DNA of 6,612 bases from Azonexus sp. (GCA_023150195.1 JAKLLI010000108.1:1-6612); one strand, 5' to 3'. Positions 1-6,510 are shown, numbered from the stretch's first letter. The notes: a model not told the origin generated them from the letters alone. Program-made: numbers and translations.

Positions 1-973
1 GCTGACGTCTGTGTTGCCGCATACCGCCCGCCAGTTTGGCCGGGCGATTGTGATGCCCAATCTCAAACCCCCGGTGACCACCGTCGCGCAGGCCGCAGCC
101 TACCGCGAGCGCATTCTGGCGGCCCTGCCGGCCGGCATGAATTTTGAGCCGCTGATGAGCTTGTACCTGACCGACAACACGCCGGCCAGCGAAATTGCCG
201 CCGCCGTGGCTGCGGGCTTCGTCAAGGCGGTGAAGCTGTATCCGGCGGGCGCCACCACCAATTCCGACGCCGGCCTGACTGCCATCGAAAAAGCGTATGA
301 CACCCTGGCCGAAATGGCGCGTTTGGGGCTGCCGTTGCTGGTGCACGGCGAAGTCACCGATCCTGCGGTCGACCTCTTCGATCGCGAAAAAATGTTCATC
401 GACACGGTGCTGCTGCCCCTGATCGAACGCTTTCCGACGCTGCGTGTCGTGATGGAACACATCACCACCCGGGATGCCGCGGAATTTGTCGCTGCCGCCC
501 CGTCGACCGTCGCGGCCACGATCACGGCGCATCACCTGCTCTACAACCGCAATGCCATTTTTCAGGGCGGCGTGCGCCCGCACTGGTATTGCCTGCCGGT
601 GCTCAAGCGCGAAACCCACCGCGAAGCCCTGGTAGCGGCCGCCACCTCCGGCAATCCGAAGTTCTTTCTCGGCACCGACTCGGCCCCGCACGCGAAGCAG
701 ACCAAGGAAGCCGCCTGCGGCTGTGCCGGGTGTTACACCGCCTATGCCGCCATCGAACTGTATGCGGAAGCCTTTGAACGGGCGGGGGCGCTGGACAAGC
801 TGGAGGCCTTTGCCAGCTTCAACGGGCCGGACTGGTATGGCCTGCCGCGTAATCGCGACACGGTGACCCTGGTTCGCGAGGACTGGACGGTGCCGGCGAC
901 TTACCCCTATATCGCGGGTGACGATATCGTGCCCTTGCGTGCGGGTGAAGTCCTGTCCTGGAAAATGCGCTGA
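1..973 (+). CDS. pyrC: Dihydroorotase, E. coli PyrC type (5' end missing)
   Basis: This zinc enzyme reversibly cyclises N-carbamoyl-L-aspartate to dihydroorotate, the third step of de novo pyrimidine synthesis in the cytoplasm. The frame is open from base 2 to a TGA at 971-973. The GTG at 11 is probably internal, because the residues before it (Leu-Thr-Ser) continue the family alignment. About 25 N-terminal residues, including the metal-binding HxH motif, lie left of the window. Numbered from the GTG codon, the visible active-site residues are Lys75 in VKLYPA (the carboxylated metal bridge), His112 in LLVHGE, His150 in MEHITT and Asp223 in GTDSAPHA. They correspond to E. coli Lys102, His139, His177 and Asp250, as recalled from the family. 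The substrate-binding segment GGVRPH and the C-terminal NGPDWYGLP are also present. The gene heads a tight + strand run with the next two genes. Apart from the edge truncation it looks intact and functional. Confidence 0.97.
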   Translation, partial: LTSVLPHTARQFGRAIVMPNLKPPVTTVAQAAAYRERILAALPAGMNFEPLMSLYLTDNTPASEIAAAVAAGFVKAVKLYPAGATTNSDAGLTAIEKAYDTLAEMARLGLPLLVHGEVTDPAVDLFDREKMFIDTVLLPLIERFPTLRVVMEHITTRDAAEFVAAAPSTVAATITAHHLLYNRNAIFQGGVRPHWYCLPVLKRETHREALVAAATSGNPKFFLGTDSAPHAKQTKEAACGCAGCYTAYAAIELYAEAFERAGALDKLEAFASFNGPDWYGLPRNRDTVTLVREDWTVPATYPYIAGDDIVPLRAGEVLSWKMR

Positions 974-977
974 AAGG
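973..977 (+). promoter_or_regulatory. Ribosome-binding site of the lipoprotein gene
   Basis: AAAGG overlaps the last base of the pyrC stop codon. It sits 6 nt before ATG 984 but 0 nt before ATG 978, which favours the downstream start. The overlap also suggests that translation of the lipoprotein is coupled to termination on pyrC. Confidence 0.6.
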
Positions 978-983
978 ATGAGC

Positions 984-1424
984 ATGAAGCGACCCTTCCG
1001 CCTGCTGGTCTGTGCGCTCCTTATCCCCTTGCTGGGGGGCTGCGTGAACGATGGGGCCACGTATCAGATCGATGGTTCGCGCGATCACGTGCTCTCGCTG
1101 ATTCGCGAACAACCCTATTTCTGGGACAAGAAGGTAGAACTGACCTTGGTGGTTTCGCGGATGCCAGCCTGCATGCGTCGCCATCCCCTGGGGGCGGCGA
1201 CTGAGAACACGCGGGTGGAGGTGTGGCAGGTGCCTTCGGGGGCTTACATCATCAAGGCCGGCAAGCGCATGTTCGCAACGGAAACTCAAACCTGCGAGTC
1301 CTGGGCGCGGGTTGATGGTGAGCCTGAAGGCGGGATGGGCGAATTGCGCGGGACGTTCCGGGTCAAGGGCGGTGAGCTGACCTTCGTCAAGGAAGTTGCC
1401 GACGCTGCTGACGCTGCCCAGTGA
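984..1424 (+). CDS. Small predicted outer-membrane or periplasmic lipoprotein, function unknown
   Basis: This is a 146-residue protein with a lipoprotein signal peptide: basic MKRPFR, a hydrophobic stretch at residues 7-17, then the lipobox LGGC at 17-20. Cleavage would leave Cys20 as the lipidated N-terminus and about 127 mature residues. Val follows the Cys, and there is no Asp at +2, so outer-membrane sorting is the default expectation. The mature part has two further cysteines, Cys63 (PACMRR) and Cys104 (TQTCES), which could form a periplasmic disulfide. I do not recognise a named domain. The start is ATG 984, with an AAAGG ribosome-binding site at 973-977 and 6 nt spacing. ATG 978 directly abuts that site and is less likely, and the longer frame from 918 would overlap pyrC. 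The gene follows the pyrC stop by 10 nt and overlaps the next gene, so it is very likely in the same transcript. The lipoprotein assignment is firm and the function is unknown. Confidence 0.85.
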   Translation: MKRPFRLLVCALLIPLLGGCVNDGATYQIDGSRDHVLSLIREQPYFWDKKVELTLVVSRMPACMRRHPLGAATENTRVEVWQVPSGAYIIKAGKRMFATETQTCESWARVDGEPEGGMGELRGTFRVKGGELTFVKEVADAADAAQ

Positions 1425-2194
1425 GTGTCGAGGCGGCCCTTGCCGGGCCATTGTTTGACCCTTTGCGGACCTGGCTGGCGCAATTGCCGGCGTGCCCGGA
1501 TGGCGAGGCACTGGCCCACCTGCTGGCCCAGCATTCGGTGCTTCTGGCGGATGGGCGTCCGCTGCGCTTCGTGCCGCCCAAGGACGATGGTCTGGCTTAC
1601 GAATGTCGGGTCTGGGAAAGCGGCGAAGTGGAAACCCGACCGGATCACTGGCACGACTATTTCAATGCACTGGTCTGGCTGAGTTTTCCGGAAACCAAGC
1701 GGGCCGTGACGGCCGCGCATGTGGCGGCCATGCAAGCACCAGGTGAGGCGCGTGGCCGGGTCCGGGATGCCCTCACCCATTTCGATGAATGCGGCATCGT
1801 CGTACTCTCCACGCGCGCGGATTTGCTCGACCTGCTGCGCAATTTTCATTGGAAATCGCTATTTGTCGAGCACCGAGCCGAAGTCAGGGCATACATGCGT
1901 TTCGTGGTATTCGGCCATGCCACCTACGAATTGCTGCTGAAGCCGTTTCGCGGCCTGACCGCCAAGGCGGTGCTTTACGATGTCGGGACAGACTGCCTGG
2001 CGCTCACGGGAGATGCGCTCAATGCGGCGGTCGACCGTCGCCTGGCCGAAGATTTGTCCAGTGGCCGCTACGCGCGGCCAAGAGATTTTCAACCCTTGCC
2101 CTTGCTTGGCATTCCCGGCGTGACTGCGGCCAGCGAGGACGCCGCCTATTACGACGACGTCTGGCAGTTTCGCCCGGGACGCCGGGCTCAGTAG
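1421..2194 (+). CDS. DUF3025 family protein, function unknown
   Basis: This 257-residue protein has the recognisable core of the DUF3025 family, found mainly in beta- and gammaproteobacteria. The core is a Tyr-Glu-x-Arg-Val segment at about 60-64, then the [20 protein letters not shown] block at 71-90, followed by the KRAVTAAH segment ending near residue 100. The conserved His/Trp/Asp cluster (His76, Trp77, His78, Asp79) looks like a functional site, but no reaction is established for the family to my knowledge. There is no signal peptide or membrane segment, so it is probably cytoplasmic. The GTG start at 1421 overlaps the preceding stop (GTGA) and has no clear Shine-Dalgarno sequence, which points to translational coupling with the lipoprotein gene. 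It ends with TAG at 2192-2194, overlapping the stop of the convergent infA by 7 bp. The family call is good; any functional statement would be a guess. Confidence 0.85.
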   Translation: MSVEAALAGPLFDPLRTWLAQLPACPDGEALAHLLAQHSVLLADGRPLRFVPPKDDGLAYECRVWESGEVETRPDHWHDYFNALVWLSFPETKRAVTAAHVAAMQAPGEARGRVRDALTHFDECGIVVLSTRADLLDLLRNFHWKSLFVEHRAEVRAYMRFVVFGHATYELLLKPFRGLTAKAVLYDVGTDCLALTGDALNAAVDRRLAEDLSSGRYARPRDFQPLPLLGIPGVTAASEDAAYYDDVWQFRPGRRAQ

Positions 2195-2445
2195 CGACGA
2201 CGGGGCGGCGGGGCGCTGCCGCGGGTTTCCAGGTGGCGGAAGGTAATCCGGCCCTTGCTCAGGTCATAGGGAGAGAGTTCCAGACTGACCTTGTCGCCGA
2301 GCAGGATGCGAATGTGGTTCTTCTTCATCTTGCCGGCGGTATAGGCCACCATCTGGTGTCCGTTTTCCAGCAATACCCGAAAACGGCCATCGGGCAGGAC
2401 ATCTTCGACAACACCTTGCATTTCCAGTAATTCTTCTTTGGCCAA
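2188..2445 (-). CDS. infA: Translation initiation factor IF-1, betaproteobacterial second-type paralogue
   Basis: IF-1 is an OB-fold protein that binds the 30S A site and helps IF-2 and IF-3 assemble the initiation complex. The 85-residue product starts (M)[10 protein letters not shown] and carries the family signatures FRVLLENGH (21-29), [14 protein letters not shown] (34-47), GDKV and [14 protein letters not shown]. Classic IF-1 has 72 residues. This one adds a Pro/Arg-rich tail, [10 protein letters not shown]. That tail and the RITFRHLE ending match the second infA copy of many betaproteobacteria, as I recall it, distinct from the copy in the ribosomal-protein operon, so a paralogue elsewhere in the genome is expected. 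The start is TTG at 2445-2443, since no ATG or GTG fits the conserved N-terminus. AAGGAG lies 6 nt upstream. An upstream in-frame start would add residues unlike IF-1. The gene lies 11 nt after the transglutaminase gene, in the same orientation. Confidence 0.93.
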   Translation of the reverse strand: MAKEELLEMQGVVEDVLPDGRFRVLLENGHQMVAYTAGKMKKNHIRILLGDKVSLELSPYDLSKGRITFRHLETRGSAPPPRRRY

Positions 2446-2451
2446 GTGGCG

Positions 2452-2457
2452 CTCCTT
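2452..2457 (-). promoter_or_regulatory. Strong ribosome-binding site for infA (TTG start)
   Basis: On the minus strand AAGGAG is placed 6 nt before the TTG start and overlaps the TGA stop of the transglutaminase gene by one base. It fixes the TTG as the start codon. It also implies that ribosomes finishing the upstream gene can reinitiate on infA. Confidence 0.8.
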
Positions 2458-3353
2458 CAGGTTGAGGACGGGATGCTGAGGTCGCATACTGTCAAATCGG
2501 TGGACAGGGCCTCAGGGCGGCGTTGGGGGACATCCCAAATATCGCCGGGGGCGGTAATTGCCTTGATGACAATGGTGGGTGGCAGGGAACTGACACTGCC
2601 AAAAATGGTGGCAAATGAGACGTCGGCCGCATCGCGGCCCGTGCCGATGCGCACGAATCCCATCGGAATGGCCGTGCCAGAGGGGTCGAAAAGGTACCAG
2701 CGACCGCTCAGGAAGACTTCCACGTAGGCATGGAAATCGGTCGGCCCGAGCGCCGGGTCGGCGCCATAGTCGATCCCTGTGGCGAAGCGGGCAGGAATGC
2801 TCAACGCACGGCAGATGGCAATCATCAGGTGGGCAAAGTCACGGCAGACGCCTGCCCGGTCGGTGAGTGTGTCCAGTGCGGAGGTGGTCGAACTGCTGGA
2901 GTTGGGACGAAACGCAATGTGTCGATGCACCCAGGCACACACCGCTTCGACACGGCGGTAGCCTTTGGGCAGATGACCGAATTCGTTGATTGCCAGGAGC
3001 GCCAGGCGATCGGACTGACAGTAGCGGCTGGGATAAATGTAACCGAGCGCGGCGAGTGGCAACTGATTGATCGGGGTTTCGTCGATTTTGTCCGGATCGG
3101 CGATGTGATGCTCGATATCCAGCTTGGCGCGGTAGTTGACCGTGAGCGTGCCGGCTTGCGCGCGCATGCGCAGAAAGCGGGCGGCGGTGGCCGCTTCGGT
3201 CTGGATGGCGAAGGGGATGGCCTGACTGATTTTCAGCGCCTCATCGGCAATGCGCTGATGGCTGGTCTGTGCGGCTTGAATATTGAAGACAAAATCGGCG
3301 CCTGGTGGCGCGACGGTGTACTGAAGGTCGATGGCAAATTCGAGGCGAACCAA
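2457..3353 (-). CDS. Transglutaminase-like (papain-fold) family protein
   Basis: This is a 298-residue protein of the bacterial transglutaminase-like superfamily. The N-terminal part (about 1-140) is a beta-rich domain of the type that usually precedes the catalytic core. The core shows the Cys-His-Asp triad: Cys170 in AGVCRDFAH, His208 in DFHAYVEV and Asp223 in YLFDPSG. All three motifs are intact, so an active thiol enzyme (protease, amidase or cross-linking) is expected, but the substrate cannot be read from sequence. No signal peptide or transmembrane helix is evident, so it is probably cytoplasmic. The start appears to be TTG at 3353-3351, with GGAG 5 nt upstream; the following residues ([13 protein letters not shown]) fit the family's N-terminus. 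The gene is followed after 11 nt by infA. A 266-nt gap separates it from leuA upstream. A hairpin may cover its ribosome-binding site. Confidence 0.88.
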   Translation of the reverse strand: MVRLEFAIDLQYTVAPPGADFVFNIQAAQTSHQRIADEALKISQAIPFAIQTEAATAARFLRMRAQAGTLTVNYRAKLDIEHHIADPDKIDETPINQLPLAALGYIYPSRYCQSDRLALLAINEFGHLPKGYRRVEAVCAWVHRHIAFRPNSSSSTTSALDTLTDRAGVCRDFAHLMIAICRALSIPARFATGIDYGADPALGPTDFHAYVEVFLSGRWYLFDPSGTAIPMGFVRIGTGRDAADVSFATIFGSVSSLPPTIVIKAITAPGDIWDVPQRRPEALSTDLTVCDLSIPSST

Positions 3354-3358
3354 ACTGT

Positions 3359-3394
3359 CTCCAAAGCAAGGGGCCGAGGCGGTCCGGGCTTTGG
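3359..3394 (-). promoter_or_regulatory. Ribosome-binding site and possible sequestering hairpin of the transglutaminase gene
   Basis: On the minus strand GGAG (3362-3359) stands 5 nt before the TTG start. Just upstream is a perfect 7-bp inverted repeat, CCAAAGC (3394-3388) with GCTTTGG (3367-3361), around a 20-nt GC-rich loop that can itself form a small CCG/CGG stem. The second arm contains the GG of the Shine-Dalgarno sequence. If the hairpin forms in RNA it would hide the ribosome-binding site. The pairing is directly visible; a regulatory role is inference. Confidence 0.45.
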
Positions 3395-3514
3395 GCGGAC
3401 GGCCTGCGAGCGGTCAATTGGCGCTTTGCGACGGGCAATGGAGGTGCGGTGTGCTGGCGTTGGTTCTCAGGGCGCAGCAGGGAGACGGCATTTACGCGGG
3501 GCAGAACGATGAGA

Positions 3515-3619
3515 TCGGGCATTGCGCCCGAAAGCCGCCGCATGTTACGCGGCAAACCCCTGAGTGGCAAGGGAAAATTCCCCCGCGACGCCTTCAGGGG
3601 CGAGCGCGGGGGCAAGGAT
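3515..3619 (-). other. Run of stem-loops downstream of leuA (possible terminator or processing region)
   Basis: Immediately after the leuA stop, the transcript can form three successive hairpins. The first has outer arms CCCCTGA (3600-3594) and TCAGGGG (3563-3557), enclosing an inner GGGA/TCCC stem around 3571-3583. The second is GCCGC (3553-3549) with GCGGC (3541-3537). The third is TCGGGC (3531-3526) with GCCCGA (3520-3515), a 6-bp stem with a 5-nt loop. None is followed by a clear T-run, so classical intrinsic termination is not shown. They could protect the leuA mRNA 3' end, slow polymerase for Rho, or form the leader of the next gene. The rest of the leuA-transglutaminase gap (3354-3514) holds no convincing gene or promoter. 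Confidence 0.4.
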
Positions 3620-5302
3620 TCAGGCGGCCTGACCGATGTGCCGGGCGATCCCGAGTCGGTTGACGCCGCTGATCAAGGCCTTGATTGAGGCGGTCACAAT
3701 GTTGGCATCAATGCCGGCGCCGTAACATTCGCCGCAACCGCTGGCCGCCATTTCGATGAAGGCGCAGGCGCGAGCATTGCCATCTTCGCCCATGGGGACC
3801 ATCGAGCGCTCTTCGTAACTGCGGACCTGAGCCTGAATCCCGGCGCTCTGCAGGGCGTGCATGGCGGCATTGATCGGGCCGTTGCCTTCGCCGGTGAGCA
3901 AATGCGGCGTGCCGTTGATATCGACCGAGAGGCGGATCCCCTGCTGCTGCCCGTGTTCGAAGAGATGATGCTCGCGGTAGCGGATGGCTGCGGTCGACTC
4001 AAGGTAAGTGGTCGAAAAGAGCGCCCAGATATCGTTGGCGCTGACTTCGCCACCGTGCGTGTCGGTGTGTTTCTGGACCACGCCGGAAAACTCGACCTGC
4101 AAACGGCGCGGCATCACGATGCCATGCTCGGTTTCCATGAGATAAGCGATGCCGCCCTTGCCGGACTGGCTGTTCACGCGAATCACCGAATCGTAGCTGC
4201 GGCCAACGTCCGCCGGGTCGATCGGGAGGTAGGGCACTGTCCATGGCTCATCCGCCTTTTGAGCGGCAAACCCCTTCTTGATGGCGTCCTGGTGGGAGCC
4301 GGAGAAGGCCGTAAACACGAGATCCCCGACGTATGGGTGGCGCGGATGGATCGGGAGCTGGGTGCAGTGTTCGAATGTGCGGGCAACGGCATTGATATCC
4401 GAAAAATCAAGCTGCGGATCGACGCCTTGCGTGTGCATATTGAGGGCGAGGGTGACGAGGTCGACATTGCCGGTGCGCTCGCCGTTGCCGAAGAGGCAGC
4501 CCTCGACACGGTCAGCGCCGGCCATGAGGCCGAGTTCGGCGGCAGCCACGGCGGTGCCGCGGTCGTTGTGCGGGTGAAGGCTGATGAGGACGCTGTCGCG
4601 GCGTTCGAGGTTACGATGCATCCACTCGATCTGGTCGGCGTAGATGTTGGGTGTGGCGATCTCAACCGTGGTCGGGAGATTGAGGATGACCTTGCGCTCG
4701 GGCGTCGCGCCCCAGGCGGCGGTGACGGCGTCGCAGACTTCCTTGGCGAAATCGAGCTCGGTGGCGGTGAAGAGTTCCGGGCTGTACTCGAGGGTGATCT
4801 CGGTTTCCGGCATCTCGTCGGCGAGGGTGCGAATGTGGCGCACGGCGTCGGTGGCCATGGCGATGACTTCCGCCTTGCTCATGCCGAACACGTTCTCGCG
4901 GAAGGTCTTGCAGGTGGCGTTATAGACGTGGACGATGGCCTGTTTGGCGCCCTTGACCGATTCCATGGTGCGGCGGATGAGGTGCTCTCGGGCCTGGGTG
5001 AGGACTTCGATACGAACGTCGTCCGGGATGTGGCCACCTTCGATGAGCTGGCGCACGAAGCCGAATTCGGTCTCCGAGGCGGAGGGGAAAGCGATCTCGA
5101 TTTCCTTGAACCCGATGGCGCAGAGCGTCTTGAACATGCGCATCTTTTTCTCGGCATTCATCGGCTCGAAAAGCGCCTGATTGCCGTCGCGCAAATCGGT
5201 GCTCATCCAGATCGGGGCCTGGGTGATGGTGCGGCCCGGCCACTGGCGGTCGACGAGATTGACCGGTGGGAAGGGGACGTATTTGGCTTGCGATGGCTGC
5301 AT
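3620..5302 (-). CDS. leuA: 2-Isopropylmalate synthase, type 2 LeuA
   Basis: LeuA condenses 2-oxoisovalerate with acetyl-CoA to 2-isopropylmalate, the committed step of leucine synthesis in the cytoplasm. The 560-residue length fits the longer LeuA2 form found in Pseudomonas and many betaproteobacteria. The DRE-TIM catalytic domain shows [11 protein letters not shown] (34-44), which supplies the metal-binding Asp and catalytic Arg, then [11 protein letters not shown] (241-251) with the metal-binding His243 and His245, and [12 protein letters not shown] (271-282). The linker follows, and then the C-terminal LeuA dimer/regulatory domain from about residue 430 ([10 protein letters not shown] at 471-480, [13 protein letters not shown] near 527-539), where leucine feedback binding occurs in the family. 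ATG 5302 is chosen because it opens the conserved [12 protein letters not shown] start and has GGAG 7 nt upstream (5313-5310). The longer frame from 5356 adds an unlikely basic leader. The gene is divergent from an Lrp-type regulator, with 134 bp between them. Confidence 0.97.
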   Translation of the reverse strand: MQPSQAKYVPFPPVNLVDRQWPGRTITQAPIWMSTDLRDGNQALFEPMNAEKKMRMFKTLCAIGFKEIEIAFPSASETEFGFVRQLIEGGHIPDDVRIEVLTQAREHLIRRTMESVKGAKQAIVHVYNATCKTFRENVFGMSKAEVIAMATDAVRHIRTLADEMPETEITLEYSPELFTATELDFAKEVCDAVTAAWGATPERKVILNLPTTVEIATPNIYADQIEWMHRNLERRDSVLISLHPHNDRGTAVAAAELGLMAGADRVEGCLFGNGERTGNVDLVTLALNMHTQGVDPQLDFSDINAVARTFEHCTQLPIHPRHPYVGDLVFTAFSGSHQDAIKKGFAAQKADEPWTVPYLPIDPADVGRSYDSVIRVNSQSGKGGIAYLMETEHGIVMPRRLQVEFSGVVQKHTDTHGGEVSANDIWALFSTTYLESTAAIRYREHHLFEHGQQQGIRLSVDINGTPHLLTGEGNGPINAAMHALQSAGIQAQVRSYEERSMVPMGEDGNARACAFIEMAASGCGECYGAGIDANIVTASIKALISGVNRLGIARHIGQAA

Positions 5303-5365
5303 GGCGCTGCTCCGTGGAAGTCTTTTTCGATGACGAAATATTACTGAGAAGCGCACGGCAGGTGC

Positions 5366-5395
5366 TTGCGAATTCAGCTTTGTGTTTACTAAAAT
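5366..5395 (+). promoter_or_regulatory. Candidate sigma-70 promoter of the Lrp-type regulator gene
   Basis: The -35 TTGCGA (5366-5371, 4 of 6 consensus bases) and -10 TAAAAT (5390-5395, 5 of 6) are 18 bp apart. This would give a leader of about 35 nt before ATG 5437. The -10 box lies inside the first of two repeated AT-rich elements, which suits autorepression, but this is a match by eye only. Confidence 0.4.
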
Positions 5396-5421
5396 TAAGC
5401 AGAAAGTTGCGTAAAAATTAA
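5390..5421. repeat. Pair of AT-rich direct repeats, possible operator
   Basis: TAAAATTAA (5390-5398) recurs as TAAAAATTAA (5412-5421), with 22 bp between their starts. That is about two helical turns, so both copies face the same side of the DNA. Lrp-family regulators often bind as oligomers to phased AT-rich sites, and the repeats lie over the candidate regulator-gene promoter. Neither copy is a strong match to the E. coli Lrp consensus, so the operator role is tentative. Confidence 0.35.
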
Positions 5422-5436
5422 CTAAAAGGCAATTAT

Positions 5437-5904
5437 ATGCAGATTGATCGCTACGACCGGGAAATTCTCGCCATCCTCCAGGCCGATGGCCGTATCAGCA
5501 ACCAGGATCTGGCCGACCGCATCGGCCTGTCGCCGTCACCCTGCCTGCGCCGGGTAAGGGCGCTGGAGGAGTCCGGATTGATTGCCGGCTATCGCGCCCA
5601 TCTCGATGCAAAGAAACTGGGTCTGACGCTGATGGCGTTGATCGGTATTTCGATGGACCAGCACACGCCGGAGCGTTTCGCCAATCTTGAGCGAACCATT
5701 GCCGATATTCCCGAGGTGCTGGAGTGCCTGCTGATTACCGGCCAGCAGTCGGACTACCAGTTGAAGGTCGTCGTGCGCGACATGGATGCCTACCAGGATC
5801 TGTTGCTGAACAAGATCACGCGGATTCAGGGGGTGACCGGCGTGCACACCAGTTTTGTGCTGCGCAAGGTGATCGAGCGGGCAACCTTGCCCTTCGGGGA
5901 ATAA
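5437..5904 (+). CDS. Lrp/AsnC family transcriptional regulator
   Basis: This 155-residue protein has the standard two-part Lrp/AsnC layout. The N-terminal winged helix-turn-helix begins with [19 protein letters not shown], and the recognition-helix region is around residues 31-43 ([13 protein letters not shown]). It is followed by a linker with [11 protein letters not shown] and the C-terminal RAM ligand-binding/oligomerisation domain (about 63-147). The RAM domain includes the effector-site segment [16 protein letters not shown] at 100-115 and the closing [10 protein letters not shown]. Family members bind amino acids and form dimers to octamers that wrap DNA. The start is ATG 5437, with AAAAGG 7 nt upstream (5424-5429). 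The gene is transcribed away from leuA, so it may control leuA and itself in response to leucine or another amino acid. The effector cannot be read from sequence. The length is typical of the family and the gene is intact. Confidence 0.93.
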   Translation: MQIDRYDREILAILQADGRISNQDLADRIGLSPSPCLRRVRALEESGLIAGYRAHLDAKKLGLTLMALIGISMDQHTPERFANLERTIADIPEVLECLLITGQQSDYQLKVVVRDMDAYQDLLLNKITRIQGVTGVHTSFVLRKVIERATLPFGE

Positions 5905-5905
5905 G

Positions 5906-5936
5906 CGGCACAGCCCGCCAGGGGCGGGCCTTGCCG
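5906..5936. terminator. Hairpin between convergent genes, probable bidirectional terminator
   Basis: A 7-bp GC stem, GCCCGCC (5913-5919) with GGCGGGC (5923-5929) and an AGG loop, is extended by CGGCA (5906-5910) with TGCCG (5932-5936) across a 2-nt internal mismatch. It starts one base after the regulator stop codon and lies 7 nt beyond the stop of the convergent small gene. There is no T-run on either strand, so it may be a weak or Rho-assisted terminator or a 3'-end stabiliser. Confidence 0.6.
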
Positions 5937-5943
5937 TGGTGCG

Positions 5944-6201
5944 TCAACCCTGGCCGGAAAGGGCGGCCGGGTTGTCGCGCCTGGCCAGAATGAATTCCCT
6001 GAGCAGGGTTCTGGCCAACACGGCCGGTGGTTGGCCAGCCAGTTGCCGGCTGGTGCCACCGGTCGCGGTGGAGACGACGAGGATCATGCCAGCCACCCAG
6101 TAGTGGCCGGAGTAGACATCGCCCTCGATGTCGCAGCTGACCGGATGGCGCTCATAGTGCTGGCCGGTTGATGCGGTCGCCTGGCGATGTCCTGACCTCA
6201 T
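5944..6201 (-). CDS. Small uncharacterised protein, 85 residues
   Basis: This is a predicted small cytoplasmic protein with no family I can name with certainty. The middle is the best-organised part: HYERHPVSCDIEGDVYSGHYW (15-35) looks like beta strands with conserved-type aromatic and acidic residues, followed by VAGMILVVSTATGGTSRQL and a helix-like VLARTLLREFILARR near the C-terminus. I have the impression of similar short hypothetical proteins in Rhodocyclales, but this needs a search. The stretch at 37-45 is too short and polar-flanked to be a convincing membrane span. The ATG at 6201 lies 6 nt after the stop of the upstream DUF465 gene. The only Shine-Dalgarno-like AAGG is 11 nt away, so coupling to the upstream gene is likely. 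The start is uncertain, because the first 14 residues look less structured than the rest. The antisense reading frames look like noise. Confidence 0.6.
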   Translation of the reverse strand: MRSGHRQATASTGQHYERHPVSCDIEGDVYSGHYWVAGMILVVSTATGGTSRQLAGQPPAVLARTLLREFILARRDNPAALSGQG

Positions 6202-6207
6202 GCCGCG

Positions 6208-6438
6208 TCAGACCTTGACGTGGCTGAGACTGATTTTCTGGAGCAGGGTGTAAAGCTCGTCCTTGATGGCCAGCTTCTTTTTCTTCAGAACCTCTATCTC
6301 GTCCGGTGTGCCCGGTTCCATGTGGGCTTCCATGTTCTTGATCTTCTGGTCGAGCGTGTTGTGCTTCTCGAACAGGTTCTGGAAGTAACGGTCGCTCGTC
6401 TTCAGTTCGGTTATCAGGTCGCGATATTCGTGGAACAT
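6208..6438 (-). CDS. YdcH-like DUF465 family small coiled-coil protein
   Basis: This 76-residue protein matches the DUF465/YdcH family. It starts FHEYRDLITELKTSDRYF, continues with FEKHNTLDQKI, and ends with the typical DEIEVLKKKKLAIKDELYTLL block (46-66). The sequence is rich in Leu/Lys/Glu heptads and predicts two long helices in an antiparallel coiled coil. No enzyme activity is known for the family and its cellular role is unclear; no signal peptide is present. The ATG at 6438 has a strong GGAGG ribosome-binding site (6449-6445) 6 nt upstream. It is the first gene of a two-gene minus-strand unit with the 85-residue protein. Its upstream region is occupied by what appears to be the end of an insertion sequence, so its native promoter may have been displaced or replaced. 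Confidence 0.85.
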   Translation of the reverse strand: MFHEYRDLITELKTSDRYFQNLFEKHNTLDQKIKNMEAHMEPGTPDEIEVLKKKKLAIKDELYTLLQKISLSHVKV

Positions 6439-6458
6439 GGCAGTCCTCCGTCAGTCAG

Positions 6459-6510
6459 TGGCGATCGGCTGGTTAACAGGCTGCTCAAAAACCCCAGCCA
6501 GCCGATGCCA
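6459..6510. repeat. 13-bp inverted repeat with a one-base bulge upstream of the transposase
   Basis: TGGC-G-ATCGGCTGG (6459-6472) pairs with CCAGCCGAT-GCCA (6498-6510), with G6463 unpaired and a 25-nt loop. An alternative inner pairing of GGTT with AACC is also possible. The hairpin sits between the DUF465 gene and the transposase start, overlapping the likely IS terminus. It could stop read-through transcription in either direction or hide transposase initiation signals. The pairing is seen directly; the role is inferred. Confidence 0.6.

Larger units (their letters stand above)
5303..5436. promoter_or_regulatory. Shared divergent control region of leuA and the Lrp-type regulator gene
   Basis: The 134 bp between leuA (-) and the regulator gene (+) is markedly AT-rich on the regulator side (about 5380-5436), in contrast to the GC-rich genes around it. 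It must hold both promoters. For leuA, a TAATAT at 5343-5338 (minus strand) lies about 36 nt before the ATG and could be a -10 box, but no good -35 box is seen, so it may need an activator. I found no leucine-rich leader peptide or attenuator. The location makes it the likely binding site of the adjacent Lrp-family protein; this is inferred from how the family usually works. Confidence 0.55.

Noticed and set aside
918..983. Longer N-terminus for the lipoprotein gene starting inside pyrC
   Set aside because: It would bury the signal peptide behind 22 extra residues. A proper ribosome-binding site fits ATG 984.
2730..3512. 260-codon + strand frame opposite the transglutaminase gene
   Set aside because: It lacks recognisable motifs and covers the minus-strand gene with an intact Cys-His-Asp triad, so it is a shadow frame.
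3241..3615. 124-codon minus-strand frame covering the leuA-transglutaminase gap
   Set aside because: The product is Arg/Pro/Ser-rich without structure, overlaps over 100 bp of the transglutaminase gene in another frame, and passes through the stem-loop region.
3857..5347. 496-codon open frame on the + strand opposite leuA
   Set aside because: It is a mirror frame of leuA, whose minus-strand product carries all family motifs. The antisense product is low-complexity Gly/Asp/Val-rich sequence typical of GC-rich shadow frames.
5303..5356. 18-residue N-terminal extension of LeuA
   Set aside because: The basic extension lies in the AT-rich control region, and GGAG is well placed for ATG 5302, which opens the family-conserved sequence.
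5303..5436. Leucine leader-peptide attenuator before leuA
   Set aside because: No short frame with a run of leucine codons and no terminator/antiterminator pair was found on the minus strand.
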